Shown here one piece after another: positions 1-7,778 of a stretch of 41,154 bases of DNA (position 1 is the stretch's first letter; every line of letters starts with the position of its first letter). Location of the stretch: positions 1 through 41,154 of the forward strand of contig CAJTSR010000024.1 in assembly GCA_910579035.1 (NCBI GenBank). The letters run 5' to 3'. Both the position numbers and the translations under genes were made by a program. Under the pieces are notes generated by a model. It had not been told where the DNA came from and made no database searches. It saw only the letters and a list, made by a program, of their open reading frames with translations. The stretch comes from an uncultured Muribaculaceae bacterium. GTDB taxonomy: Bacteria > Bacteroidota > Bacteroidia > Bacteroidales > Muribaculaceae.

Positions 1-42
1 AGGATTGCTATGATACAGGAACTTATCGCACGAAGATACTAA
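1..42 (+). CDS. possible C-terminal end of a gene cut by the window edge
   Basis: Frame 1 reads 13 codons and then TAA with no internal stop. The peptide ends in a basic run (ELIARRY). With so little sequence this may be chance. No function can be given. Whatever lies to the left sits next to the 3' end of tRNA-Ser, a usual integration point for mobile elements. Confidence 0.2.
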   Translation, partial: RIAMIQELIARRY

Positions 43-60
43 ATTCTTCTACTATCAGTA

Positions 61-120
61 GCCTGCTTTTTGCATATTAGGACTTTTTCCAGCGTTTTCA
101 GCCTACTTTTTGCATATTAA
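61..120. repeat. 40-bp-spaced imperfect direct repeat
   Basis: The 20-mer at 61-80 recurs at 101-120 with two mismatches; both copies share the core CTTTTTGCATATTA. They lie between the possible gene end and the tRNA-Ser terminator. They could be paired protein-binding sites, such as integrase arm sites, or a decayed duplication. Two copies are not enough for a CRISPR call. Confidence 0.5.
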
Positions 121-150
121 GCCAGGGTTCTCGTCCGCAGCTTTCCATAC

Positions 151-191
151 AAAAAAAGAAGCCACAAGTCTTGCGACTTGCAGCTTCTTTT
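151..191 (-). terminator. rho-independent terminator of tRNA-Ser
   Basis: Read on the minus strand, a long stem (AAGAAGC plus CAAGTC paired with GACTTG plus GCTTCTT, loop around GCAA) is followed by a seven-T tract. It starts immediately after the tRNA-Ser 3' end, so it most likely ends the tRNA transcript. Confidence 0.75.
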
Positions 192-193
192 TG

Positions 194-280
194 CGGAAAG
201 GCAGGGATTCGAACCCTGGGTACCCGCAAGGGTACAACGGTTTTCGAGACCGCCCCGATCGACCACTCCGGCACCTTTCC
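194..280 (-). tRNA. tRNA-Ser (anticodon CGA)
   Basis: On the minus strand an 87-nt type II tRNA folds with acceptor stem GGAAAGG/CCTTTCC, discriminator G, T arm AGGG-TTCGAAT-CCCT, and a long variable arm (TACCC-TTGC-GGGTA). The anticodon loop CTCGAAA gives anticodon CGA, which reads UCG serine codons. No CCA is encoded. The long variable arm is diagnostic for serine in this setting. Confidence 0.95.
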
Positions 281-299
281 TAATGGTCTGTTGCGGGTG

Positions 300-329
300 C
301 AAAGTTACGTATATTTTTTGATTCCGCAA
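300..329 (-). promoter_or_regulatory. promoter of tRNA-Ser
   Basis: On the minus strand TTG (327-329) and TAACTTTG (300-307) are separated by 19 bp, an exact match to the Bacteroidetes TTTG/TAnnTTTG arrangement. Predicted transcription begins near 292, about 12 nt before the tRNA. Confidence 0.8.
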
Positions 330-454
330 GTTTTTGCACGCCAATTTTTATCAACAAATTTTCTATGCGATTGTCAAATCGGGAATCGCCTGTCGCAAAA
401 AGACATATTTTGGAGAATTATGCGCGGCGGACATTCAATTAATGGAATTTTTGC

Positions 455-462
455 TAACTTTG
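455..462 (+). promoter_or_regulatory. -7 element of the pfkA promoter
   Basis: TAACTTTG matches TAnnTTTG and sits 32 bp before the pfkA ATG, giving a leader of roughly 25 nt. No convincing -33 TTG is seen at the usual spacing. Confidence 0.6.
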
Positions 463-494
463 TCACTTAATTTAGACGCAAGCATTTTTCTACC

Positions 495-1475
495 ATGGCA
501 GAAATCAAGTGTATAGGCATACTTACTTCCGGAGGCGACGCCCCCGGTATGAATGCCGCAATCCGCGCCGTCACCCGTTCGGCAATATTCAGCGGGCTGA
601 GAGTAAAAGGTATCTATCGCGGCTACCGCGGGCTTATCACCGACGAAATAGTGGATTTCCGCACCCAGAATGTATCGAATATCATACAGCAGGGCGGCAC
701 CATACTCAAGACGGCCCGTTGTATGGAATTCCAGACACCCGAAGGACGCCAGCTGGCCTACGATGTTATCCGACGCCACGAAATCGATGCCCTCGTGGTG
801 ATAGGAGGCGACGGTTCTCTTACCGGCGCCCGCATATTCGCCAACGAATTTAACTTCCCCATAATCGGTCTGCCCGGCACTATCGACAATGATTTGTACG
901 GCACCGACACCACCATAGGCTACGACACGGCGCTGAACACCATAATGGAGTGTGTCGACAAGATACGCGACACCGCCACGAGCCACGAGCGCCTTTTCTT
1001 TATCGAGGTGATGGGACGCGACGCCGGCTTCCTCGCCCTCAACGGAGCCATAGCGTCGGGAGCTGAGGCAGCAATCATTCCGGAAATTTCGACCGAGGTC
1101 GACCAGCTTGCCGAGCTTATCCAGAACGGTTTCCGCAAGAGCAAGAATTCGTCGATTGTGCTCGTTGCCGAAAGCCCTGTGACGGGCGGTGCGATGGGCT
1201 TGGCCGAACGTGTGAAGAACGAATATCCGAGCTACGATGTGCGAGTGTCTATCCTCGGCCACCTGCAGCGCGGCGGTTCGCCCACCGCGCACGACCGCAT
1301 ACTCGCTTCGCGCATGGGTGCGGCCGCAATCGATGCCCTTATGGAGGATCAGCGCAATGTAATGATCGGCATCAAGAACGACGAGATTGTGTATGTGCCC
1401 TTCTCGAAGGCCATCAAAAACGACAAACCTATCAACAGAGAGCTTCTCAACACCCTGCGCCGTCTTTCAATATAG
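495..1475 (+). CDS. pfkA: ATP-dependent 6-phosphofructokinase
   Basis: This enzyme phosphorylates fructose 6-phosphate to fructose 1,6-bisphosphate in the cytoplasm, the committed step of glycolysis. The 326-residue length is typical of the bacterial PfkA family. Visible motifs are LTSGGDAPGMNAAIR near residues 10-24, the nucleotide-site GGDGS at 104-108, PGTIDND at 127-133 with the catalytic Asp at 131, EVMGRDAG, and LGHLQRGGSP near the C terminus. Glycine in GGDGS, rather than the Asp found in pyrophosphate-dependent enzymes, indicates ATP as donor. The ATG start lies 32 bp after a good -7 box and aligns with known PfkA starts. It is followed by the tRNA-Pro gene on the same strand and appears to be transcribed alone. 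Confidence 0.96.
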   Translation: MAEIKCIGILTSGGDAPGMNAAIRAVTRSAIFSGLRVKGIYRGYRGLITDEIVDFRTQNVSNIIQQGGTILKTARCMEFQTPEGRQLAYDVIRRHEIDALVVIGGDGSLTGARIFANEFNFPIIGLPGTIDNDLYGTDTTIGYDTALNTIMECVDKIRDTATSHERLFFIEVMGRDAGFLALNGAIASGAEAAIIPEISTEVDQLAELIQNGFRKSKNSSIVLVAESPVTGGAMGLAERVKNEYPSYDVRVSILGHLQRGGSPTAHDRILASRMGAAAIDALMEDQRNVMIGIKNDEIVYVPFSKAIKNDKPINRELLNTLRRLSI

Positions 1476-1537
1476 TCGGCTGAGGGCCGTCTTACGGGGT
1501 TCTCGCAGATTTTTAGTTAAAAATAAGGCATTATGTT

Positions 1538-1567
1538 TTGGCGACTGCAAAATTCTTAGTAACTTTG
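1538..1567 (+). promoter_or_regulatory. promoter of tRNA-Pro
   Basis: TTG (1538-1540), 19 bp, then TAACTTTG (1560-1567): the exact Bacteroidetes layout. Predicted start is near 1574, about 10 nt before the tRNA. Its spacer and -7 box lie within the inverted repeat at 1541-1574. Confidence 0.8.
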
Positions 1568-1574
1568 CAGTCGC
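1541..1574. repeat. perfect 11-bp inverted repeat over the tRNA-Pro promoter
   Basis: GCGACTGCAAA (1541-1551) and TTTGCAGTCGC (1564-1574) are exact reverse complements around a 12-bp gap. The right arm contains the end of the -7 box and runs to the expected start site. It could be an operator or a hairpin ending pfkA transcripts, although no T tract follows. Confidence 0.7.
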
Positions 1575-1583
1575 TTAGCCAAT

Positions 1584-1656
1584 CGGGGTGTAGCACAGTT
1601 GGCAGCGCGCCACGTTCGGGACGTGGAGGTCGGAAGTTCGAGTCTTCTCACCCCGA
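1584..1656 (+). tRNA. tRNA-Pro (anticodon CGG)
   Basis: A 73-nt cloverleaf with acceptor stem CGGGGTG/CACCCCG, discriminator A, D arm around AGCACAGTTGGCAGC, anticodon stem CCACG/CGTGG with loop TTCGGGA (anticodon CGG), and T arm GAAG-TTCGAGT-CTTC. It reads CCG proline codons. The C1-G72 acceptor pair is characteristic of bacterial tRNA-Pro. CCA is not encoded. Confidence 0.95.
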
Positions 1657-1666
1657 CAATTTTTCA

Positions 1667-1704
1667 GCGAATGGGTTTAGCTCTATGAGTTAGACCCATT
1701 TCGC
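1667..1704. terminator. long hairpin after tRNA-Pro, probable transcript end
   Basis: GCGAATGGGTTTAGCTC pairs with GAGTTAGACCCATTTCGC through about 17 bp, with one bulge and G-U pairs, around a TAT loop. It begins 10 nt after the tRNA 3' end and ends 32 bp before mntA. No T tract follows, so it may act in processing or as a boundary rather than as a classic terminator. Confidence 0.5.
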
Positions 1705-1736
1705 TAATATGGCCTGAACAATAACGGATAAATGAT

Positions 1737-2042
1737 ATGCAACTCATCGAAATCAACATTCGCAAAATCATCGATATTTGCAAGCGTTTTCATGTCCGCA
1801 AACTTTGGGTTTTCGGTTCGATACTGACCAATCGCTTTAACGATAAAAGCGATGTTGATCTATGTGTTGATTTTGACAAAAGCAGAATCGATATTTTCGA
1901 CTATGCTGACAATTTTTTTGACTTTCAGTATGCCCTTGAGGAAATATTTGGCCGCAAGGTAGACATTACAGAGGATGGTGCGGTTAAGAACCCGTACTTT
2001 AGACAGGAACTCAACAAAACGCGCAGGTTAATCTATGGCTGA
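1737..2042 (+). CDS. mntA: MntA-type nucleotidyltransferase antitoxin
   Basis: A 101-residue minimal nucleotidyltransferase. The signature GS-X10-DXD is complete: G27-S28, then D39 and D41, with a probable third metal ligand D76 in KVDIT. In the HEPN/MNT toxin-antitoxin family the MNT partner neutralises the HEPN RNase by transferring AMP to a tyrosine next to its active site. The gene overlaps hepT by 8 bp, so the two are translationally coupled in antitoxin-toxin order. The pair is visibly richer in A+T than pfkA and the genes after 2604, which suggests transfer. No clear TAnnTTTG box precedes it. Confidence 0.88.
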   Translation: MQLIEINIRKIIDICKRFHVRKLWVFGSILTNRFNDKSDVDLCVDFDKSRIDIFDYADNFFDFQYALEEIFGRKVDITEDGAVKNPYFRQELNKTRRLIYG

Positions 2043-2400
2043 AAAACTGATTGTCAAATATCTTAATGATATTTTAGAATCAATCGAGCAGATTGAGTCA
2101 TATTTTGATTCGATGCCTCGCAGATTCGATGTGTATTGTAGTACTCCGATGATGCAGAGAGCAATACAGATGAATATCTCTATCATTGGCGAGGCAATGA
2201 ATAAACTGCTGAAGGTATCGCCGGCGATACCTATTACCAAGGCCAGAAAAATCGTTGATACCCGCAATTATTTGATTCACGGATATGATAGTGTCAGCCC
2301 AGACATGGTGTGGTCAATAGTTATTAACCACTTGCCTCTACTCAAATCCGAGATAATGAACATAATAAACGATATAGATTCGCAACAAATTAAACATTAG
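2035..2400 (+). CDS. hepT: HepT-type HEPN RNase toxin
   Basis: A 121-residue all-helical protein of the HepT (DUF86-like) group. The RX4HXY motif is intact as R77, H82 and Y84 in RNYLIHGY. In characterised family members Arg and His form the RNase site, and the Tyr is the residue AMPylated by the MNT antitoxin. Complete motifs in both partners argue for a working toxin-antitoxin pair. It starts inside the end of mntA and is followed by a terminator at 2430-2466, so the pair forms one transcription unit. The role is plasmid or island maintenance or phage defence by analogy; which of these applies is not visible. Confidence 0.88.
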   Translation: MAEKLIVKYLNDILESIEQIESYFDSMPRRFDVYCSTPMMQRAIQMNISIIGEAMNKLLKVSPAIPITKARKIVDTRNYLIHGYDSVSPDMVWSIVINHLPLLKSEIMNIINDIDSQQIKH

Positions 2401-2429
2401 CGATATAACAAATTTCGTAATCATAGAAC

Positions 2430-2466
2430 GAGGGCAGTATCATTTGGTGCTGCTCTTGTTTTTTGT
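2430..2466 (+). terminator. terminator of the mntA-hepT unit
   Basis: GAGGGCAGTATC and GGTGCTGCTCTT form a 12-bp stem (several G-U pairs) with loop ATTT, followed by TTGTTTTTTG. It lies 30 nt after the hepT stop. Confidence 0.75.
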
Positions 2467-2539
2467 TGTTATGTGTCATTGGGCGGGAGGAGATTGTTAA
2501 TGAGGCAATGGCTTGTTAACATTCCGTTTAACGATGTTT

Positions 2540-2577
2540 AACTATGCCTTATAGTTTAAACTATGAAATATAGTTTA
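2540..2577. promoter_or_regulatory. double BlaI-type operator
   Basis: Two dyads of the form AACTAT-N5-ATAGTT lie at 2540-2556 and 2559-2575. The second extends to perfect 8-bp half-sites (TAAACTAT/ATAGTTTA, 2557-2577). Their centres are 19 bp apart, near two helical turns, and together they also create the 14-bp palindrome ATAGTTTAAACTAT at 2551-2564. The sites cover the -33 region and touch the -7 box of the blaI promoter, as expected for autorepression by the BlaI protein encoded next. Core spacing resembles the TACTA/TAGTA dyads known for BlaI/MecI. Confidence 0.75.
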
Positions 2578-2583
2578 TCTTTG
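2576..2583 (+). promoter_or_regulatory. -7 element of the blaI operon promoter
   Basis: TATCTTTG matches TAnnTTTG. The predicted start near 2590 leaves a leader of about 14 nt before the blaI ATG. It directly abuts the second operator dyad. Confidence 0.7.
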
Positions 2584-2603
2584 CGATATCTAAATTTCAT
2601 AGT

Positions 2604-2978
2604 ATGGAAAAACTAACCGCCAAGGAAGAAGAAGTGCTGAGGTTCTTTTGGAAACACGGCGACTTGCACGTCAAAGATATTGTAGAAATGTATGGCGAGG
2701 CACAACCGCATTTCAACACCATATCCACCATCGTGCGCTCGCTTGAGGAAAAAGGATACGTAGGACACCGGCAGGAAGGTAAAACTTATGTTTACTTCGC
2801 CGTGGTAGCGGAGGAAGATATGGGCAAAAAGTCGCTTAGCTCCATTGTGGGCAGGTATTTCAAGAACTCGTACCTCCGCGTGGTATCATCGTTTGTGGAG
2901 GACGGAAATATCCCGGTGGAAGATTTGCGCAAACTGCTCGACGAAGTTGAAAAGAAACAAAACAATGCGAAGCCATGA
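2604..2978 (+). CDS. BlaI/MecI-family transcriptional repressor
   Basis: A 124-residue winged-helix protein. The N-terminal segment (LTAKEEEVLRFFWKHGDLHVKDI) and the recognition region FNTISTIVRSLEEKGYVGHRQEGKTYVYF are typical of BlaI/MecI, followed by a helical dimerisation tail. Such repressors bind dyads as dimers and are released by proteolysis triggered by a partner M56 peptidase. That partner is the next gene, overlapping by 4 bp (ATGA). The double dyad over its own promoter supports autoregulation. No beta-lactamase gene is nearby, so antibiotic resistance should not be assumed. Confidence 0.92.
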   Translation: MEKLTAKEEEVLRFFWKHGDLHVKDIVEMYGEAQPHFNTISTIVRSLEEKGYVGHRQEGKTYVYFAVVAEEDMGKKSLSSIVGRYFKNSYLRVVSSFVEDGNIPVEDLRKLLDEVEKKQNNAKP

Positions 2979-4228
2979 ATACGGTGCTGATTTATTCTCT
3001 CTTCGTGTCAATCGTCGTATTGGCATTGTACCCCATTCTGCGAGTGGCGATAAGTAGCAGCAAGGCATTTGCCTTTAACCGCGCCGTACTTCTGCTCGGT
3101 ATGTCGGCGGCTTTGCTGACCCCCGCGGTGGCACTGCTTGTGCCTTTGGAAAACGCTGCTGTCGCCAAAGACATCAGCATCGACGCTGTTGCTGCGGGCA
3201 ATCCGACGCCGGCTGAAAACGTGCTTGCTACGACCGTAAGCACGGCATTGCCATTCATACAGTTGATATACTTCGCAGGCATTGCGATTCTGCTTTCGCG
3301 CACCATATATGCAGCCGCGAGAATATCGCTACTAATAAGGAAAAGCCGCAAAGAAACGTTCGGAGGCCATACACTATGTGTTCACACAGAAAAGGGCATC
3401 GCTCCTTTCAGCTGGGGGCGATACATCGTGCTTTCGGATGACGACCGTTGCAATGCCATTCTGAGCCACGAGTGCAGGCATATAGGAGCCAGACACTGGA
3501 TTGATATCGCCATTGCCGAGTGTTTCTGCATATTTGCATGGTATAACCCTGCGGTATGGCTATATAAGAACCTGGTGAAGCTAAACCACGAATTCGAGGC
3601 AGACGCGGCAGTGATTTCGAGTGGAATCGCAGTGTCCGAATATCAGCATTTGCTGATTGCAAAGGCTGTCGGAAACAGGGCTATGCCCCTTGCTGCGAGT
3701 TTTGCCACCAATAGCAGGAATTTCAGAAAACGGGTGCTTCTGATTGGGGCCGATGCCGTTTCGAGGCGACGCAAATGGGTAACTCTATGCGCTCTTCCGG
3801 CAATAATGGCAGCCGGAGCCGTTATCGCCTCGCCTGCCACAGCCGAAGTACTTACTTCAATAACGGCGGCTGGCATATCGGTTACGCCAAGCTCGGAACC
3901 GGCTGTTGGGCAGACCGTAGCCGAGGATGAACAGATTCAGCCCATAGATGCAACAGTGCTGCCGTCGCCCATCAAGGAGCCGGATCTCCTGCGGAACTTG
4001 ATATCGGTCGCATTCTCCTCGTCAGACAGCAAATTACCTGAAAAGATACAGATACACCTGAATGTCGACGAGGACGGACAAATCAAGTCGGTCACAACCG
4101 ACCACGACAGCAACCCGAATGTGAGAGCAATCATAGACGAAGCTCTCAACGGGGTTCGATTTGAAACGACACGTCAGAATGGTCGTCCAGTAGAACTCAA
4201 CTTGAACCTCTCGGTCGCAGTCAAGTAA
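2975..4228 (+). CDS. M56 (BlaR1-type) membrane metallopeptidase with C-terminal TonB-like domain
   Basis: This 417-residue inner-membrane protein has hydrophobic segments near residues 3-22, 36-57, 88-108 and 270-290. The cytosolic zinc peptidase carries HECRH at 165-169 and a downstream EFEAD at 206-210 as probable third ligand. In the family it destroys the cognate BlaI repressor after receiving an outside signal. The C terminus (about 350-417) is not a penicillin-binding sensor. Instead KIQIHLNVDEDGQIKSV, a RAIIDEALNGVRF helix and GRPVELNLNLSV match the TonB C-terminal fold, which would lie in the periplasm. The next gene encodes a TonB-plug barrel, so this protein may link outer-membrane transporter state to repressor cleavage; that link is inference. 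Confidence 0.88.
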   Translation: MNTVLIYSLFVSIVVLALYPILRVAISSSKAFAFNRAVLLLGMSAALLTPAVALLVPLENAAVAKDISIDAVAAGNPTPAENVLATTVSTALPFIQLIYFAGIAILLSRTIYAAARISLLIRKSRKETFGGHTLCVHTEKGIAPFSWGRYIVLSDDDRCNAILSHECRHIGARHWIDIAIAECFCIFAWYNPAVWLYKNLVKLNHEFEADAAVISSGIAVSEYQHLLIAKAVGNRAMPLAASFATNSRNFRKRVLLIGADAVSRRRKWVTLCALPAIMAAGAVIASPATAEVLTSITAAGISVTPSSEPAVGQTVAEDEQIQPIDATVLPSPIKEPDLLRNLISVAFSSSDSKLPEKIQIHLNVDEDGQIKSVTTDHDSNPNVRAIIDEALNGVRFETTRQNGRPVELNLNLSVAVK

Positions 4229-4294
4229 GTAAACACCATCTTAAACTCCTCTATATGTTGCCGTTCTACGGCGACCGGTGATTCTCATACCCTT

Positions 4295-6907
4295 ATGAAA
4301 CATTCAGCGCTCAAAATATATGCCACCATCGCTTTGGGGTTACTTGCTGTATTGCAGGTGTTTGGCCAGACTACGATTAACGGAATAGTGAAAACGTCCG
4401 CCGGCAGGGGTGTGGATTTTGCCAACGTCATAGCCTCAGCCTCGGATGACCCCGAATCAATTGTGGCATCGGTCTTTACCGATTCGGACGGACATTTCCG
4501 TATGAGCGTCACGGCCCGATGCGACAGTCTTATACTGCGAGCTGCCGCTATGGGGATAAGCACCACAACAATCGTAGTGGCAAATCGCACAGGCAGTTGC
4601 GAAATCACGGTCGAGGAACAGGCGATTGAGCTGAAAGAAGTCGTTGTAAAACAGAAGAAGATTTACTCCCAAGGCGACACCATCAATTACAATGTTGCAT
4701 CGTTCCTCTCGCAGTCCGACCAGAGCGTGGCCGACGTGCTGCGTAGAATGCCGGGTATAAGCGTTGCTGAATCAGGACAGGTTTCATATCAGGGCAAACC
4801 CATAAAGAATCTTTATATCGAAGGACTCAATCTTATGAAAGGGCATTACGGAATAGCCACTAACAATATCAGCCCCGATAACATAGCCACCGTGCAGGTG
4901 TTCGAGAACCATCAGGACGTCAAGGCTCTCAAGGGATTGCGTCCTGAGGAGCGTGCTTCGATAAATCTTCGGCTTAAAGAGGGCGTTAAGGGAGTGTTCG
5001 GCCTGATAGCATGTCTTGGAGGCGGGAATGACGGAAATGCGCTGTGGAATAATTCTGCGACTGCCACATATTTCAAGCGAAAAAGCCAGTTTCTTGCCAC
5101 TTACAAGGGAAATAACGCCGGGGAGGATTTGTCGCAGGAACTATATTCTCACGATGATGATTACGACCGTACGGGCAACATACTCTCGGTAGCTATGCCC
5201 GGAGTGCCCGGCATTGACAAGCGGTTCTACTATTTCAATAATTCGCATAGCGCCACTTTCAACAATCTGTACAAAATCGGCACCGACGGCGAGCTGAGCG
5301 TCAATGCCGCTTATTTTGACGATCGCGACCGCCGACAAAGCATGTCTGCGACATCGAACTTTCTGCCCGACGGCGGCTGTAATACCGTTGACGAATCAAT
5401 GGCAGCCACGTCACGCACGCGGAAAGCTTACGGCGATTTTTCGTACATAAGCAATGGCGACAACGATTATATCAAAGAGCAGTTGAAATTCGACTGGGGC
5501 GCTTACAATGCCGACAGTCGAATAACAGCCGACAATCAAGACATAGTGCAAACAGGAAAAACCGACACATACCGCTTGCTCAACAAGTTTCATATGACGC
5601 ATCGCAACGCCGACGGCAAGGGCTTCGAGCTACATTCATTGATAAACGTTGAAAAACGACCTCACAGCCTGTCTGTACAGCCCAATCTGTTTCCAGTCTT
5701 TATCCTTGGCAACCGACTCAGCCAAAGTGCCGACTTGCGCAATATTTCGGCAGAAAACAGTTTCAGCCTCTTGTCCGCATTCAAGGCAGGTAGAATCTCC
5801 GTCCACCCTTCAGCCATATTAAATTACCGCAACGACGCTTTGAAGAGCCGTCTTGCCGACTTTAGCAACAATTTGGTCCTACAGCATCTCGATGCAGGAA
5901 TCAGCACGGAAATATCGTACAGTTCACGCAAAGTGCGCGCCTCTCTCTATCTTCCCTTGAAATACAGATTGTTCCGGCTGAACAACCGCTTAGACGACAG
6001 CCGCACCGCTAAAAGGCGGCTCCGGGCAGAACCTTCATTCGATCTGTACTATAATATCAACAGCAGCCACAAACTCATACTGCGCTCTTCGCTTTCATAC
6101 CAGAGTCCTTCGGTCGAAAAGCTGTATCAGAATTATATTCTCACATCATACCGCAGCCTGTCGGCGTACGAAGGCGGCGGCTTGTTCGAGGGCGCGAACT
6201 GGCATTCATCTGTATCCTACAATTTTAAGAGCATACTGTCGATGAGCTTTGCCTGTATCGAACTGTCGTGGCTCCGGCAATCGCCCGATGTACTCTATGG
6301 TTCGTATTACGACGGTATTGCCGAACGCACCATCAGCTGTCGCACATCGGAACAAGGCAACATGCTTTCGGCTAAGCTCCACGGCAGCCAAGGCTTCGAC
6401 TGGCGGCGGCTCAAAATAGGGGCGGCATTTGCTTATTCCCGGTATGACAACCCCTTATTGGTGCAGAATGAAGTGATTCGATACACCGGAAAAGCCATAA
6501 CCTTGAGTGCCGATATCAGTCTTGCGCCTTTCAGATGGCTGTCGGCTTCATATCAGGGCAGCTACTCGCAGACTGCCGCGCGGCAGCAGGGCTTCGACCG
6601 TATGCCGTGGCTGCGCACGGTGGTCAACAAAGCTTCTCTCGATTTTGCAATGCCACGTGGACTGACATTTACTGCCGAGCTATATCATTATTACAATAAT
6701 TTCAACGACGGCGACAGATCCTTTATCCTGCTCGGAGCTGAGGCAAAATATTCGATACAGCGTGTTACCATCGTCCTTGCGTGCGACAATCTGCTGAACC
6801 GCCGGTCGTATGTCTACTCAAATATCTCAGCCCTGACAGAATCGGAATCGGCCTACGCCATACGTCCGCGCAGCGTGCTACTCAAACTCCGCTTCAAAAT
6901 ACTCTAA
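4295..6907 (+). CDS. TonB-dependent-receptor-like outer-membrane barrel protein
   Basis: An 870-residue exported protein. A signal peptide (about 1-25, ending VFGQ) is followed by a carboxypeptidase-like regulatory domain (TINGIVKTSAGRGVDFANV to about residue 110). A plug-like segment (VADVLRRMPGISVAESGQVSYQGKPI and NLYIEGLNLM, roughly 140-220) precedes a long run of alternating amphipathic strands ending in KLRFKIL, a usual barrel end. Family members import substrates or export peptides through the outer membrane; the substrate here is unknown. It starts 66 bp after the M56 gene with no clear promoter between, and lies 13 bp before the GLPGLI gene, so it belongs to the BlaI-controlled operon. 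Confidence 0.85.
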   Translation: MKHSALKIYATIALGLLAVLQVFGQTTINGIVKTSAGRGVDFANVIASASDDPESIVASVFTDSDGHFRMSVTARCDSLILRAAAMGISTTTIVVANRTGSCEITVEEQAIELKEVVVKQKKIYSQGDTINYNVASFLSQSDQSVADVLRRMPGISVAESGQVSYQGKPIKNLYIEGLNLMKGHYGIATNNISPDNIATVQVFENHQDVKALKGLRPEERASINLRLKEGVKGVFGLIACLGGGNDGNALWNNSATATYFKRKSQFLATYKGNNAGEDLSQELYSHDDDYDRTGNILSVAMPGVPGIDKRFYYFNNSHSATFNNLYKIGTDGELSVNAAYFDDRDRRQSMSATSNFLPDGGCNTVDESMAATSRTRKAYGDFSYISNGDNDYIKEQLKFDWGAYNADSRITADNQDIVQTGKTDTYRLLNKFHMTHRNADGKGFELHSLINVEKRPHSLSVQPNLFPVFILGNRLSQSADLRNISAENSFSLLSAFKAGRISVHPSAILNYRNDALKSRLADFSNNLVLQHLDAGISTEISYSSRKVRASLYLPLKYRLFRLNNRLDDSRTAKRRLRAEPSFDLYYNINSSHKLILRSSLSYQSPSVEKLYQNYILTSYRSLSAYEGGGLFEGANWHSSVSYNFKSILSMSFACIELSWLRQSPDVLYGSYYDGIAERTISCRTSEQGNMLSAKLHGSQGFDWRRLKIGAAFAYSRYDNPLLVQNEVIRYTGKAITLSADISLAPFRWLSASYQGSYSQTAARQQGFDRMPWLRTVVNKASLDFAMPRGLTFTAELYHYYNNFNDGDRSFILLGAEAKYSIQRVTIVLACDNLLNRRSYVYSNISALTESESAYAIRPRSVLLKLRFKIL

Positions 6908-6920
6908 CTCTCATAAGGTT

Positions 6921-7778
6921 ATGAAACACTTTGCAATTCTACTGATGCTGATACCTGCTGTATGCGCCGGTGCAATGACTCCGTTTTCCGAATTATTAGA
7001 AAATGGCACTGTCGTCGACACCACAAAGTACGAGGCTACCTACACTCTGCGCTTCAAGGCCCACCCCGCCGACAAAGACTTTAAGGACGACACCCGCATA
7101 CTCCAGATTGGACGCAGGCATGTGAAAGATTTCAGCTACATTATATACCACTACGATTCGCTGGCAACCGAACAGATACGTCAAGGAGCCGACTCCCATT
7201 CAAACATTTCCGGCAATCCGTGGCCTTTGGAAATTCTAAGGAACGAGCGCAATCGGACCGCAGAAACAAAGTACAGACTGCCTATGCAAAGTACTCTGCA
7301 TTACAAGGATTCTTTGCCGTGCCTTGATTGGAAATTCGATGCTCTGCAAAGCGAAACAATCCTCGGGTACGAATGCCGAAAAGCGACAGTCGACTTTGCC
7401 GGAAGAACATATTCGGTATGGTTCGCCCTTGAACTTCCGTTGCCTTACGGGCCATACAAGTTCGGCGGTCTTCCCGGCCTCATACTCCGCATTCAGGACG
7501 CCAAGGGTCAGTTTATATGGGAATGCGTCGGTCTGGAAAAATCGTCCAAGCCCATTATTAGCTATGAATATAACAACGAAAAAGATTGCACTTCCGAGCA
7601 GGCCGATAAGACAGTGGCACGCCTGTACAGCTCATACTTTGCTTTTATAGCCGCCGACGGAGGGATAGACCGCTCACGTATCATGGTGCGTGCATCAGAC
7701 GGCAAGTGGCGCAAGTCAAGCGAAGTGGAAGACGTCGCAATTCCCTATAAACCGATCGAAATCCGTGTGAAGAAATGA
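6921..7778 (+). CDS. GLPGLI family periplasmic protein
   Basis: A 285-residue protein with a signal peptide (MKHFAILLMLIPAVCAGA). It carries the family-naming motif GLPGLI at residues 183-188, within YKFGGLPGLILRIQD, preceded by the usual WKF and YECRKATVDFAGRTYSVWFA stretches. GLPGLI proteins are confined largely to Bacteroidetes and typically sit beside outer-membrane barrels; their biochemical role is unknown. Here it follows the barrel gene by 13 bp and overlaps the next gene by 4 bp (ATGA). Operon position suggests it works with the barrel in the envelope. Confidence 0.9.
   Translation: MKHFAILLMLIPAVCAGAMTPFSELLENGTVVDTTKYEATYTLRFKAHPADKDFKDDTRILQIGRRHVKDFSYIIYHYDSLATEQIRQGADSHSNISGNPWPLEILRNERNRTAETKYRLPMQSTLHYKDSLPCLDWKFDALQSETILGYECRKATVDFAGRTYSVWFALELPLPYGPYKFGGLPGLILRIQDAKGQFIWECVGLEKSSKPIISYEYNNEKDCTSEQADKTVARLYSSYFAFIAADGGIDRSRIMVRASDGKWRKSSEVEDVAIPYKPIEIRVKK

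Noticed and set aside
2975..4228. Beta-lactam sensor BlaR1 for antibiotic resistance
   Set aside because: The C-terminal penicillin-binding domain and its SxxK motif are not seen, and no beta-lactamase or PBP2a gene is linked.
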